From NCBI RefSeq assembly GCF_009914765.1, contig NZ_WYDS01000010.1, positions 62,001 through 126,000 of the forward strand: a stretch of 64,000 nucleotides of DNA, written 5' to 3'. Under the pieces are notes generated by a model, which saw only the letters and a list, made by a program, of their open reading frames with translations, did no database searches and was not told the origin of the DNA. Numbering within the stretch: position 1 is the stretch's first letter; each line of letters starts with the position of its first letter. A program made the position numbers and the translations under genes. Shown piece by piece: positions 1-8,729 of this stretch. Source of the stretch: Halodesulfovibrio sp. MK-HDV (GTDB taxonomy: Bacteria > Desulfobacterota > Desulfovibrionia > Desulfovibrionales > Desulfovibrionaceae).

Positions 1-230
1 TTCGAATTGCCTTCCAGTCCATGAGAGATCACGACAAGCCGCTTTTTAGGGGTGTCAGGATTTGCATAGTGGAAGTCTACATCTAAAAAATCATTATCAG
101 GCGTAGTTATTCGTTGAACAGTGCAAGCAGGCAAATCCAATGCTCTGAACAGTGCAGGATATAGCGTTTGTGCATGACCACCCGGTAGAAAAAACGGAGC
201 CGGATACAGTGTGTTTTCATAAATCGGCAT
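1..230 (-). CDS. YheT-family alpha/beta hydrolase, N-terminal part (runs off window)
   Basis: The minus strand opens with ATG at 230 after a GAGGTGAG ribosome site and reads about 76 residues before leaving the window. The start MPIYENTLYPAPFF, then PGGHAQTLYPALFR, and an HGLEGNS segment match the N-terminus of the YheT/UPF0017 alpha/beta hydrolases. In that family the HGLEG loop forms the oxyanion region just before the nucleophile domain. The catalytic Ser-Asp-His triad would lie beyond the window. The substrate is not known; relatives are called carboxylesterases. It is divergent from the flavoprotein gene at 330, with a ~100-bp shared upstream region. Confidence 0.8.
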   Translation of the reverse strand, partial: MPIYENTLYPAPFFLPGGHAQTLYPALFRALDLPACTVQRITTPDNDFLDVDFHYANPDTPKKRLVVISHGLEGNS

Positions 231-329
231 AGTGCTCACCTCAGAGGATAACGTGACAATTACACCATAACAGTATACGTCCCTTTGGCTTCATGTAAGC
301 AGGAACGACACATATTTTCAGGAGCACGC

Positions 330-1493
330 ATGAATCAACATGACGTTATTATCTTAGGCGCAGGCGCTTCAGGCCTCTGGGCTGCACTCACAGCTGCCAA
401 AAGAGGCCGCAAAGTTCTGGTCGTTGACCATGCTCGCAAAGCCGGACGCAAGATCCTGATTGCTGGTGGTGGCAAATGTAACTTTACAAATATAGACTTA
501 AGTCCAGCGAACTACCATTGTAAAAATGCTCACTTTTGCAAATCAGCCCTTGCACGTTTTACGCCCTGGCACATGGTTGAATATCTGTCTCTTCATGATA
601 TCTCTTGGGAAGAGCGTGAGCACAGCCAATTATTCTGCACTCACAGTGCTGCGGATGTTACAGAGGCACTCTACAACGATTGTCTTGAGCATAATGTACA
701 CTTTCTTTTTTCCGAACAAATCACGGATGTGCAGAAAAAAGGTGAACTCTTTGACGTTGGGTTAACGGATTCGCAACATTTTGCTCCGTCACTTATAGTT
801 GCCCTTGGTGGCAGCGCATGGCCACAAGCGGGAGCAACTGATGCAGGGTACAAACTTGCCCGACAGTTCGGTCATAAAATCATCCCTACTTTTCCAGCGT
901 TGGTACCACTTATGATGCCTTCCAACTGGAAACTCAAAAATTTATCCGGTATCGCGCTGCCGGTAACTATTCGGTGTAATAATAAGCAATTCACAGAAAA
1001 CATGCTCTTCACCCATAAAGGGATTAGCGGGCCTGTAGTTCTGCAAATTTCTGCTCATTGGAAGAAAGGTGATGCTATTGAAATCGACCTGCTTCCTTCT
1101 GCATCTCTTACTGACATCCTCGAAGAAGCAGGCTCCAAGCCGTTATTAAAAAACGTGTTGAGCCGAAAATTTCCGGAACGTCTTGCTGCTGCTCTTATTC
1201 CTAAAGAGCTTCGTGAAAAACAAATTGCCCAGCTTAGTAAAAAGGATATGCAGGTACTGCATTCCAGCATTCATGCATTTACAGTTACACCGACTGGCAC
1301 TGAAGGTATGAAAAAAGCTGAAGCCACAGGCGGCGGCGTTGATACAAGCTCCGTTTCATCAAAAACCATGGAAAGCAAACTCTGCTCCGGCCTGTATTTG
1401 ACAGGAGAGGTTCTTGATGTTCTCGGCGATCTTGGCGGATTCAATCTGCACTGGGCATGGGCATCCGGCAATGCTGCCGGAGAGGTTGTCTAA
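330..1493 (+). CDS. HI0933/YhiN-family NAD(P)/FAD-dependent flavoprotein
   Basis: A 387-residue flavoprotein of the HI0933/YhiN (BaiN-like) family. The N-terminus has a dinucleotide-binding GAGASG loop near residue 11, followed by GRKILIAGGGKCNFTN, the family signature. The C-terminus has TGGGVDTSSVS and a second FAD contact region, TGEVLDVLGDLGGFNLHWAWASG. Start chosen at 330 because GGAG sits 5 bases upstream; a longer reading from 285 would add 15 residues with no ribosome site. It is a single gene ended by a strong terminator at 1530. Members are soluble, and the physiological substrate is generally unknown (BaiN reduces bile-acid intermediates in gut clostridia, which is not implied here). 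Confidence 0.9.
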   Translation: MNQHDVIILGAGASGLWAALTAAKRGRKVLVVDHARKAGRKILIAGGGKCNFTNIDLSPANYHCKNAHFCKSALARFTPWHMVEYLSLHDISWEEREHSQLFCTHSAADVTEALYNDCLEHNVHFLFSEQITDVQKKGELFDVGLTDSQHFAPSLIVALGGSAWPQAGATDAGYKLARQFGHKIIPTFPALVPLMMPSNWKLKNLSGIALPVTIRCNNKQFTENMLFTHKGISGPVVLQISAHWKKGDAIEIDLLPSASLTDILEEAGSKPLLKNVLSRKFPERLAAALIPKELREKQIAQLSKKDMQVLHSSIHAFTVTPTGTEGMKKAEATGGGVDTSSVSSKTMESKLCSGLYLTGEVLDVLGDLGGFNLHWAWASGNAAGEVV

Positions 1494-1529
1494 CCAGAGC
1501 CTTTACTCAGCATTTATTTCACATAAAAA

Positions 1530-1563
1530 AAGGCTGCCCATATTTTGGGCAGCCTTTTTTTTT
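1530..1563 (+). terminator. rho-independent terminator after the flavoprotein gene
   Basis: AGGCTGCCCA/TGGGCAGCCT hairpin followed by a run of nine T. An A run on the left makes it potentially bidirectional, so it may also serve cbiB on the minus strand, although that gene ends 170 bases away. Nothing else is seen in 1564-1736. Confidence 0.9.
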
Positions 1564-1736
1564 ATTGATAACTAACAATTGTCCATTACGAGGAAAGCTT
1601 CACTCTAAGATCACTTATTTCCGTTCGGCTCAATCTTTTGCTTACAGCCAACTAAGTTTTCCGCAAAAAACACATCAACCTCACCCTCGAATCAAGGGAA
1701 AAAGGATAGTCATTTTTGCTTCGCTAATAAACGTCG

Positions 1737-2681
1737 TTAAAAAACTAAACGCAATAATGAAACCGCAAGCCAAAGCAGTCCACAGCCAAAAATTGCTGCG
1801 AGACGAATGTGTTTAATCAACTGGATCAAAGTGGCTTTATCCCATGCTTCATCACCGACACCCAGCACAGGCTTTTCTTTTACTTTTCCAAAGTACACGG
1901 CACTGCCGCCCATTGGTCTACCGTAAAGATGTGCAGCCATCGCCATTGGCCAACCAGCGTTCGGACTTTCCATTTTAGCTGCATCACGCGCAACACTATC
2001 CCACACGCCTCTTCCTGAACCAAGACCTGCAAGATTTGCAGTACACTGAAGAAACATTGCAGAAAAACGTGCCGGCAAATATGCAAGCAGGTCATCAAAC
2101 TTAGCACCTGCCCATCCAAGATCTATCCATTTCTCGTTCTTATATCCCCACATGGAATCCATTGTGGAGGTAGCCTTGTACAGCCACAGTCCAACCGGAC
2201 CAGATAGAACGAGCCAAAAAAATGGTGCGATGATACCATCGTTGAAATTTTCGGAAATAGTTTCCGCAAGGGTTTTATACAACTCTTCTTCAGTGGATTC
2301 CGATACATCACGGCTAACCAGCATAGAAACGGCCTTACGGCCGTCATCAAGAGAACCGGATGCAACAGCCTGCACAGCTTTAGTGCCTTCACTCAGCAAG
2401 CTGCCAAGAGCAAGACCAGACCATGCAAAGTACAATGCAAAAATCCATCCCACATATGGAATACCTATACAGGTAGTCACCACAACAAAAACCATGAGCA
2501 ACAGAATCAGCAGCGATAACACACCGCCAAACCTGTTAGAGAAATTTTTACGGGCTGTCTTTTCCAACTTATCCAATAATTTTCCAATCAACTGCACCGG
2601 ATGTGGAAAAAAACTCGGGTCAGCAAATATTGCATCAATGACAAACGCAGCTAGTGGTATCCAGAAGAGTTCCATATACAC
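1737..2681 (-). CDS. cbiB: adenosylcobinamide-phosphate synthase CbiB/CobD
   Basis: A 314-residue integral membrane enzyme of the CbiB/CobD family. It attaches the aminopropanol arm to adenosylcobyric acid in cobalamin synthesis. Family features seen are the N-terminal DAIFADPSFFPHPVQLIGKL, several hydrophobic segments, SENFNDGIIAPFFW near the middle, and a late stretch with ESPNAGWPMAMAAHLYGRP. Translation could begin at GTG 2681, directly after the trmL stop, or at ATG 2675; both are compatible with the purine-rich AGTAGG upstream. It is transcribed behind trmL with no gap. No cobalamin riboswitch is visible in front of the pair. Corrinoids are expected in sulfate reducers for methyltransferases. 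Confidence 0.93.
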   Translation of the reverse strand: MYMELFWIPLAAFVIDAIFADPSFFPHPVQLIGKLLDKLEKTARKNFSNRFGGVLSLLILLLMVFVVVTTCIGIPYVGWIFALYFAWSGLALGSLLSEGTKAVQAVASGSLDDGRKAVSMLVSRDVSESTEEELYKTLAETISENFNDGIIAPFFWLVLSGPVGLWLYKATSTMDSMWGYKNEKWIDLGWAGAKFDDLLAYLPARFSAMFLQCTANLAGLGSGRGVWDSVARDAAKMESPNAGWPMAMAAHLYGRPMGGSAVYFGKVKEKPVLGVGDEAWDKATLIQLIKHIRLAAIFGCGLLWLAVSLLRLVF

Positions 2682-3140
2682 CTACTTTCCGTTTAAAACT
2701 CCAGTTGCAGCAAACGCCTGATACAAGACAATGCCTACAGCTGTTGAAAGGTTAAGACTACGCACCTCGCCCCACATTGGAATGCGGACATGATCTTCAT
2801 ATCTGTCCATCAAGTCATCGGGGAGTCCTCGAGTTTCTGGCCCGAACACTAACGCATCATTCACATCATACGCAACCTCATGCACGGCAACACCCCGTTT
2901 AGAACTTGCCATAACATGCCGGTGCTTATGCCCTACACCTTCGATGTATGCTTCCCAGTTGGGCCATACAGAAACGGAAACATGCGGCCAATAGTCCAAT
3001 CCGGCACGTTTCAAATATTTATCTTCAAGACTGAAACCAAGCGGTTCAATCAAATGCAGATCTGTAGCGGTTGCTGCACACAATCTGGCAATGTTGCCAG
3101 TATTCGGCGGAATTTCCGGTTCAAACAATACAACATGCAT
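2682..3140 (-). CDS. trmL: tRNA (cytidine(34)-2'-O)-methyltransferase TrmL
   Basis: A 152-residue SPOUT (trefoil-knot) methyltransferase that 2'-O-methylates the wobble nucleotide of tRNA-Leu isoacceptors using S-adenosylmethionine. Signature segments are VLFEPEIPPNTGNIARLCAAT at the N-terminus, LVFGPETRGLP near residue 95, and the knot sequence IPMWGEVRSLNLSTAVGIVLYQ at the C-terminus. Length is typical for the family. Its stop codon abuts the start of cbiB, so the two are probably co-transcribed, although functionally unrelated. Confidence 0.95.
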   Translation of the reverse strand: MHVVLFEPEIPPNTGNIARLCAATATDLHLIEPLGFSLEDKYLKRAGLDYWPHVSVSVWPNWEAYIEGVGHKHRHVMASSKRGVAVHEVAYDVNDALVFGPETRGLPDDLMDRYEDHVRIPMWGEVRSLNLSTAVGIVLYQAFAATGVLNGK

Positions 3141-3157
3141 ATTTATTACCCCTTTAT

Positions 3158-3196
3158 AAAAACAAAACCGGCTCAGGAATTACCCCGAGCCGGTCA
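3158..3196 (-). terminator. terminator downstream of the FadL-like gene
   Basis: On the minus strand the hairpin ACCGGCTCGGG/CCTGAGCCGGT is followed by TTTTGTTTTT. It separates the FadL-like gene from trmL. Confidence 0.85.
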
Positions 3197-3243
3197 TCAT
3201 TGCAACTATAGATAGCGAACAGTAACTATCAGGTTATCGCAAT

Positions 3244-4487
3244 TTAGAATGCGTAACCAACGGTAACTGCACCCATGTGCGTTACACCGTTCTGAGATTT
3301 ACCAGCAGAAACACCAGTTACGTTTCCAACTGCATCATCATAGTCAACGCTTTCTGCGATAATGTAAGTGTATGCGACGTCAATAGTCCAGTTGTTCACT
3401 TTGTAGCCAACACCTGCACCAATAAGGTGACGGTCAGCAGCTGGAATCATATAGTCAACGTACTTAGCATTTTCTGGTGCTTCATCGTACGAGTAACTGC
3501 CGCGAATGGTCCAGTTCTCGTTAATGTCGTATTCAGCGCCAAGCTGAAACGCCATACGTCATCCCAATCTTTTGGCTGTGCAACAGGAACAGTACCTGCT
3601 GGTGTGTCGAGAAAAAGGTCAAAATTTCTATAGGTAGACCAACGAGTGTTAATAGCAGCAAATTCAAAACTCAACTCTTCAATCGGGTAATATGTAATAC
3701 CAAAACTGATCATATCAGGAAGTACAATTGAAGTTTTTGTATCGTAGGTACCGTTAGGGAGAGCCATTGGGTGCGATGCTGCACCAGAGATCTTAGTTTC
3801 ACCATCAGCATCGATTTTAGCCTGGCTATGGTAGCCAACACCAAAACGCCATTGGTCTAACTTGTAGTGAAGACCTGCGGTCAAAGCTACGCCGTCACCG
3901 CTACCGGTAAGTTTAGAAGTACCACCAAGAAGTTTATTGTATTTTTTCTTAATAGCTACATCAACATATATATATTCAAGACCTACAGCCGCAGAAAGAC
4001 GATCAGTAATTTTGTATGCAATGTTCGGGTTTAAAGAAACCGTTTGAATCGTTGCATCATATACGTTGTATGCGCCTGGAAAATCATCTTTGTCATAGCC
4101 GAAGCCGAGACCAAAACGTGAAAACTCACCAAAACCAATAGACCATTTGTCATTAATTTTGTGAGTTACGTAAAAATGAGGAATAGCAAAGAGAGCATCT
4201 TTACTATCTGTTGTGGTGGTTGAACTATCAGGATTAGTAGTTACAACCTCTGAAAATGGAGACGCAAGAGAAACACCAACGGCAATTTGGGTACCTTCCA
4301 ACTGCGTAATACCTGCTGGGTTATATGCAACCGCAGATGGGTCATCCGCACGACCAACAAGAGTACCACCAAGGGCGTTGCCTCGAGCACTCCATTCATA
4401 CAATGCAAAACCCGCAGCAGAAGCTGAAGTGGCAACAGCTAACAGCAATACACAAGACGCAACAATAGACAGGAAATGTCGCTTCAT
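3244..4487 (-). pseudogene. FadL/OmpP1-family outer-membrane transporter, interrupted by a one-base frameshift
   Basis: Two overlapping frames together make a complete FadL-type beta-barrel of about 414 residues. The first frame (from ATG 4487) has a signal peptide ending SASAAG, then FALYEWSARGNALGG, DDPSAVAYNPAG and SWSIGF-type strands, which are FadL hallmarks. It stays in frame as far as DWDDVWRF. The second frame resumes at QLGAEYDINENWTIRG and ends VTVGYAF, the C-terminal Phe expected of an outer-membrane barrel. One missing C near 3546 (TTTCAGC for TTTCCAGC) explains the break. FadL proteins import hydrophobic compounds such as long-chain fatty acids. Everything on both sides of the break is well conserved, so this is either a very recent mutation or a sequence error. 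Confidence 0.85.
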
Positions 4488-4902
4488 TATTTTCCCCTCG
4501 AATTCATAGTTAGCATGCCTGTAAGTGCCTGTTCAGCGCACTATTCAATATTTTTCAAATAACTATGAAAAGTGAACAGTGTTTCCCCTCAAGACATGCA
4601 AAAGAGCAAGTAGCAAGGCCCCTCTGCCATTACTGCCACCCACTCAAAAAAGTAAATTACACGGTCTATAATAGTAACACTTACACTTGGCAACGCTTTT
4701 TACATTTTTCTACCATCTAAGTATGTATTTTCAATAATGATTGCGTAATCAATTGGGCTAGTTACACCGCACATTTTCGACATACTCACTACACAAAGTC
4801 CTTCTATCAAAACACAGGGTTACGCATAAAAAAAGGCGGGGAATGTATCCCCGCCATAATAGCGTTTGTAGTAAAAACTCGTTCTTTACCGAGGGTACCG
4901 AT
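4488..4902. other. gene-free spacer upstream of the FadL-like gene
   Basis: No supportable gene. The stretch is AT-rich and should hold the minus-strand promoter of the FadL-like gene. The only strong structure is the terminator at 4828-4855. The 140-bp repeat begins just after it. Confidence 0.5.
4828..4855 (-). terminator. minus-strand terminator GGCGGGGA/TCCCCGCC
   Basis: A hairpin with 8-bp arms and a 5-base loop, followed on the minus strand by seven T. It would end transcripts from priA and the Cys-motif gene after they pass through the adjacent repeat element. Confidence 0.85.
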
Positions 4903-5042
4903 AAAGTTGTTTTAAACAGATTGAGACAAACTTGTGCAGTGCAAGGCGCAAGAAAAAGTCAGGGGCGAAGCATAGCTAGATCTATGTGAGCATCTGATTT
5001 TTTTGAAGTAACGCAGCAATGTGCAGGTTTGTCAGCAATCTG
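4903..5042. repeat. 140-bp dispersed hairpin repeat, copy 1
   Basis: About 140 bp that recur with roughly 90 percent identity at 39709-39846. The element is an imperfect palindrome. The ends CAGATTG (4917) and CAATCTG (5036) pair, GACAAACTTGTGCA pairs with TGCAGGTTTGTC, and the centre is CATAG/CTATG. It encodes no protein. It looks like a miniature non-autonomous element or a structured intergenic repeat. The flanks GGGTAC (4893) and GTACCC (5042) are also complementary. Confidence 0.8.
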
Positions 5043-5049
5043 TACCCTT

Positions 5050-5403
5050 CTATTTCCCTCGAATAAGTACCACTTCTTTACGCAGCACACACCATACAGG
5101 ACGCTCTCCGTCAGTCAATATAGGCCGTCCCTTAGGGTTGGCAATATTACACCGACGTTTGGCGTTCTGAAAAAAGAACGGACAGTCCTCACACTCATCA
5201 ACGGCTATAGCCGGTAAGCCGGTATTATTTGCTGCAGACTCTGTAACTCGTAATGTTGAGCTACTTACAGGGCACCAATCCGGCTTTGTAGATGTTGGAT
5301 CTACATCCACCGGCTTTAATTCTGGAAAACGCCCGCTACAGTTGCCGCCATGATCTGAAAGATAAAACGGGCACGCAACACAGGCAGATACAACATAAAT
5401 CAT
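5050..5403 (-). CDS. small protein with duplicated Cys motif
   Basis: A 117-residue protein that I do not recognise from a named family. It consists of two similar halves. The first has CVACPFYLSDHGGNC and later DWC; the second has CEDCPFFFQNAKRRC and later VWC. The shared pattern C-x2-C-P-F-aromatic-x(n)-C ... W-C suggests two metal (zinc or Fe-S) sites created by internal duplication. No signal peptide or membrane segment is seen, so it is probably cytoplasmic. The start has a good GAGGAG site 7 bases upstream. It begins 10 bases after priA stops, so it is co-transcribed with priA, and a role in DNA metabolism is possible but unproven. Confidence 0.75.
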   Translation of the reverse strand: MIYVVSACVACPFYLSDHGGNCSGRFPELKPVDVDPTSTKPDWCPVSSSTLRVTESAANNTGLPAIAVDECEDCPFFFQNAKRRCNIANPKGRPILTDGERPVWCVLRKEVVLIRGK

Positions 5404-5413
5404 ACTTAGCTCC

Positions 5414-7780
5414 TCACAACATATTCACAGGATCTATATCCAGAGAAAGCCTGAGTTTTGAACCACGCGGCACCGCATTGCGCATCGCGTAATAGAGCGT
5501 TCTAATACTTATCCAGCTGTCAGACTTCAAAGTCCACTGGAAACGCTTTCTACCACGCAAAATAGGCAGCGGTGACGGAGTATGTCCCAACACTCGCACA
5601 TCGTGCTCTTTACCAAGAGCTCTTGCGACTTCAGTTAACGAACCTACCCACTCCATCCCTTTATTCCAGTCCAACGGATAGCTGGCACGGATAAGCGCTA
5701 ATTTAACGAATGGAGGGTACTTACGTTTACGTCTTCGCTCAATTTCCTCTGCATAAAATCCATCATAATCTGCACTACCAACAAATTGCCAACAGTAGTG
5801 CTCGGGGTCTCGTGTCTGGATAAGCACACGCCCTGCCTTTTCGCCGCGGCCTGAACGTCCGGATGCTTGAACAAGCAACTGAAATGTACGTTCCGCAGCG
5901 CGATAGTCAGGAAGATTCAGCCCGAGGTCGCCATCAGCTACAACTGCAAGAGTCACGTTTGGGAAATGATGCCCCTTGGACAACATCTGTGTTCCGACCA
6001 GCACCTGCGCTTCCTGATTTGCAAACGCATCGAGAATGCGCTGCATTTTCCCGGGACGACGGGTAGAATCTCTATCCAAACGTAAAATTTTTGTATCAGG
6101 CGGAAGAATCTCTGCCAAATGCTCTTCAAGCTTTTCCGTACCTTCCCCCATAGGAAGATAATGAAGCCCTTTGCATTTGGAACATACAACAGGATACGGA
6201 ACTGAGTATCCGCAATAATGACAGAGCAAACGTTCACGCTCTTTATGATATGTAAGCCCTACTTCACAATGCGGGCAACGTGCAACATGTCCACAATCAA
6301 GGCAATACATCAACGGAGAGTAGCCACGACGGTTCAACAGAATAACAACCTGCTCGCCGCGCTCTACAGTTTCCCGTATTTGCTTTTTACACTCTGGAGC
6401 AAGAATTCCGTCTGCACGTTTCAAGTTTTTAATATTCAACAGCGAAACTTCAGGAAGTCTACCTTCGCCAGCACGCTCCTTCATCACACTCATGGAAACA
6501 GCCTGCTGTTTTACAGCATGAAATGTTTTCACATCTGGTGTTGCCGAACCAAGTAACAGCAATCCATTGCTCTGCTGTACGCGATAATATGCAACTTCTT
6601 TTGCCTGATAAACAAGGCCTTCGTCCTGTTTAAACGAAGTATCATGCTCCTCATCCAGAACAATCAGTCCAAGCTCCGGCGAAGGTAAGAATAGCGCGGA
6701 ACGTGTCCCCACGATAATGCAGGGAGCAGTACGGTCTGCCAAGGTACGAAATGTTTTTTCTCTTTCCGCAGGAGACTGATAGCCGTTGTAAAAAAAGCAT
6801 TCCTGAGAAGGAAAACGACTACGGACAGCATTTTCAAGTCTACAAGCCAGAGCAACTTCCGGAGCAAGCAACATCACAGAACGGCCTTTCGCTAAAGCCT
6901 CTGCTGCCAACTCTAGATATACGACAGTCTTGCCGCTTCCTGTAATGCCATAAAGCAATGCCGATTTAGGGCTTGCAGCATGCATCAGCTGGATAAATTC
7001 ATCGTGGGCAGCTTGTTGCTCAGGCAATAAAGTGAATCCTTCATCTATGTCAGAAAAACATTCACTACTTTCATCCTGACACACTTCACACGCTCCCTCT
7101 TCACGGGAACCAATGCGAATCAGCCCTCGTTCGGCAAGCGTATTCAAAGCTGATGAAATGCCGGAACCTAGGTCCTTAAGCATACGAGTTCGAGAAAGCA
7201 TGCCCTTCTCGTGTAAATACTCCAGCACTTCAATCTGGCGTTTAGCAGAAGGCCGCACTGACCACGGAGGATCCACGAGGAGACTGCACAATTCCTGTTC
7301 GTCTGCATCAAAGGTACTGTCCAGAACTTCGACATCATTGCTCGCCCATAGCGCACCAATGACAGAACGCTCTGCATCGGTCATTTTTGCAATATCACGC
7401 ATAGCGACAGTTCGAGGTCTGCCACCATCAAGCACACGAAGGCGAAGTTTGGAAGTACGAAGCCCAGCAGGCAGTAGTCCGCCAAGTACTTCACCTTCTG
7501 TAACCATATGCCGCAAAGCAAGCTGCTTAACCATGACAAGATATTCAGGTCTAAGCAGAGGTTCACGTTCTGCTGGCCACAGGCAAGCTTTCAGTACAAC
7601 GCCTTTTTTTACAGAGCTGTCATCATCGATAGAAACAACGATTCCTGCCCGAAGCATTCCTCCCTTACCCAGCGGTACAACTACACGCTGGCCACATTTC
7701 CATACAGAATCATCAAGCCATGCCGGTGCGGCGTAGCTTAGCGTTGCGTACGGAGGACTTAAAAGAGAAATAGCGAGCAT
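5414..7780 (-). CDS. priA: primosomal protein N' (replication restart helicase PriA)
   Basis: A 788-residue PriA, the 3'-5' superfamily-2 helicase that recognises stalled forks and reloads the replicative helicase. Visible in order are an N-terminal 3'-binding domain (RVVVPLGKGGMLRAGIVV), Walker A LLYGITGSGKTVVYLE near residue 278, the DEEH box (LIVLDEEHDTSF) near 375, and the zinc-binding Cys cluster (CLDCGHVARCPHC, then CHYCG and CSKCKG). The helicase VI region follows (QASGRSGRGEKAGRVLIQT). The length is at the long end of the family. The ATG at 7780 has AGGA upstream. It forms an operon with the downstream Cys-motif gene. Confidence 0.96.
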   Translation of the reverse strand: MLAISLLSPPYATLSYAAPAWLDDSVWKCGQRVVVPLGKGGMLRAGIVVSIDDDSSVKKGVVLKACLWPAEREPLLRPEYLVMVKQLALRHMVTEGEVLGGLLPAGLRTSKLRLRVLDGGRPRTVAMRDIAKMTDAERSVIGALWASNDVEVLDSTFDADEQELCSLLVDPPWSVRPSAKRQIEVLEYLHEKGMLSRTRMLKDLGSGISSALNTLAERGLIRIGSREEGACEVCQDESSECFSDIDEGFTLLPEQQAAHDEFIQLMHAASPKSALLYGITGSGKTVVYLELAAEALAKGRSVMLLAPEVALACRLENAVRSRFPSQECFFYNGYQSPAEREKTFRTLADRTAPCIIVGTRSALFLPSPELGLIVLDEEHDTSFKQDEGLVYQAKEVAYYRVQQSNGLLLLGSATPDVKTFHAVKQQAVSMSVMKERAGEGRLPEVSLLNIKNLKRADGILAPECKKQIRETVERGEQVVILLNRRGYSPLMYCLDCGHVARCPHCEVGLTYHKERERLLCHYCGYSVPYPVVCSKCKGLHYLPMGEGTEKLEEHLAEILPPDTKILRLDRDSTRRPGKMQRILDAFANQEAQVLVGTQMLSKGHHFPNVTLAVVADGDLGLNLPDYRAAERTFQLLVQASGRSGRGEKAGRVLIQTRDPEHYCWQFVGSADYDGFYAEEIERRRKRKYPPFVKLALIRASYPLDWNKGMEWVGSLTEVARALGKEHDVRVLGHTPSPLPILRGRKRFQWTLKSDSWISIRTLYYAMRNAVPRGSKLRLSLDIDPVNML

Positions 7781-7799
7781 TGTTCATTTTCCTGAAAGT

Positions 7800-7835
7800 A
7801 AAAAAGGCGATCATAAAGACCACCTTTTTGAATTC
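7800..7835 (-). terminator. terminator after galU
   Basis: On the minus strand GGTGGTC TTTAT GATCGCC (with G-U pairs) is followed by TTTTTTAC. It ends the long ftsH-to-galU series 20 bases after galU. Confidence 0.75.
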
Positions 7836-7854
7836 TTACTTCTAACCACATTCC

Positions 7855-8718
7855 CTAAGGCAACAGTGGTTTTAAGTGCTTGATAAGATCATCACGGATA
7901 GACTCATCCTGCAAAGCAAAGTATATATTTGCTGCAAGATATTCTGTCCAGTTACCAGCGTCAAAACGCATACCGCGCATTTTTACAGCCAACAGGCCGC
8001 GTTCTTTAGCAACGGTTCGCAAAGCGTCTGTTAACTGAATCTCTCCACCTGCACCTGCTTTTGTTTTTTCAAGAGCCGGGAAAATATCTGGAGTCAACAC
8101 GTAACGACCAACGATTGCCAGACGGGATGGAGCATCCTGAATTGCAGGCTTCTCAACAAGATCAGTGACGCGATATGTACCAGGAGAAATTTCTTCTCCT
8201 GCGACAATGCCGTAACGGTCTACTTTGTCCGCTTCAACTTCCATCACGCCAACAACTGGTAAATGCTCGGAGGCTGCAACCTGTATAAGCTGCTTCAATC
8301 CGGGCTCCATGCCAAAAATAAGGTCATCGCCAAGCATTACGCCAAAGGCATCTTCATTGATAAGATCTTTAGCGCATAACACAGCGTGTCCCAAACCAAG
8401 CTGCTCTTTCTGGCGAATAGAAATGATATTCGCCATACTTGCTACTTCTTGCACGACACGAAGCAACTCTTCTTTTCCAGCGCGTTGTAATAAACCTTCA
8501 AGCTGAAGGTTTCTATCAAAATGATCCTCAATAACTTTCTTTTCGCGGTTGGTAACGAAAACAACATCATTAAGGCCGGATTTGATAGCTTCCTCTACAA
8601 TGTACTGAACAACAGGCTTATTGTAGATAGGTAACATTTCTTTCGGGATATTCTTGGTAGCAGGAAGAGAACGGGTTCCCCAACCAGCAACAGGGACAAC
8701 TACTTTGCGAATATTCAT
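7855..8718 (-). CDS. galU: UTP--glucose-1-phosphate uridylyltransferase GalU
   Basis: A 287-residue nucleotidyltransferase making UDP-glucose from UTP and glucose-1-phosphate for envelope sugars. The family start is recognisable in VVPVAGWGTRSLPATKNIPKEMLPI, with Trp and Ser where many GalU have Leu and Phe. Other motifs are EAIKSGLNDVVFVTNREKKVIEDHFD, LGLGHAVLCAKDLI, GVMLGDDLI, and the sugar-binding VEKP and GGEIQLTDAL. It begins 11 bases after glmM ends, so both sugar-phosphate enzymes are in one transcript. UDP-glucose could also feed lipopolysaccharide or polysaccharide synthesis; the GlgA at 33455 would use ADP-glucose instead. Confidence 0.95.
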   Translation of the reverse strand: MNIRKVVVPVAGWGTRSLPATKNIPKEMLPIYNKPVVQYIVEEAIKSGLNDVVFVTNREKKVIEDHFDRNLQLEGLLQRAGKEELLRVVQEVASMANIISIRQKEQLGLGHAVLCAKDLINEDAFGVMLGDDLIFGMEPGLKQLIQVAASEHLPVVGVMEVEADKVDRYGIVAGEEISPGTYRVTDLVEKPAIQDAPSRLAIVGRYVLTPDIFPALEKTKAGAGGEIQLTDALRTVAKERGLLAVKMRGMRFDAGNWTEYLAANIYFALQDESIRDDLIKHLKPLLP

Positions 8719-8729
8719 AAAATTTCCAC

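Noticed and set aside
2675-3140. Cobalamin riboswitch in front of trmL-cbiB
   Set aside because: The upstream spacer is only ~25 bases before the terminator of the next gene, with no B12-box sequence.
7113-7736. 207-codon open frame antisense to priA
   Set aside because: It lies wholly within the conserved priA frame, is Ser/Arg/Pro-rich low complexity and has no ribosome site; it mirrors priA codon bias.
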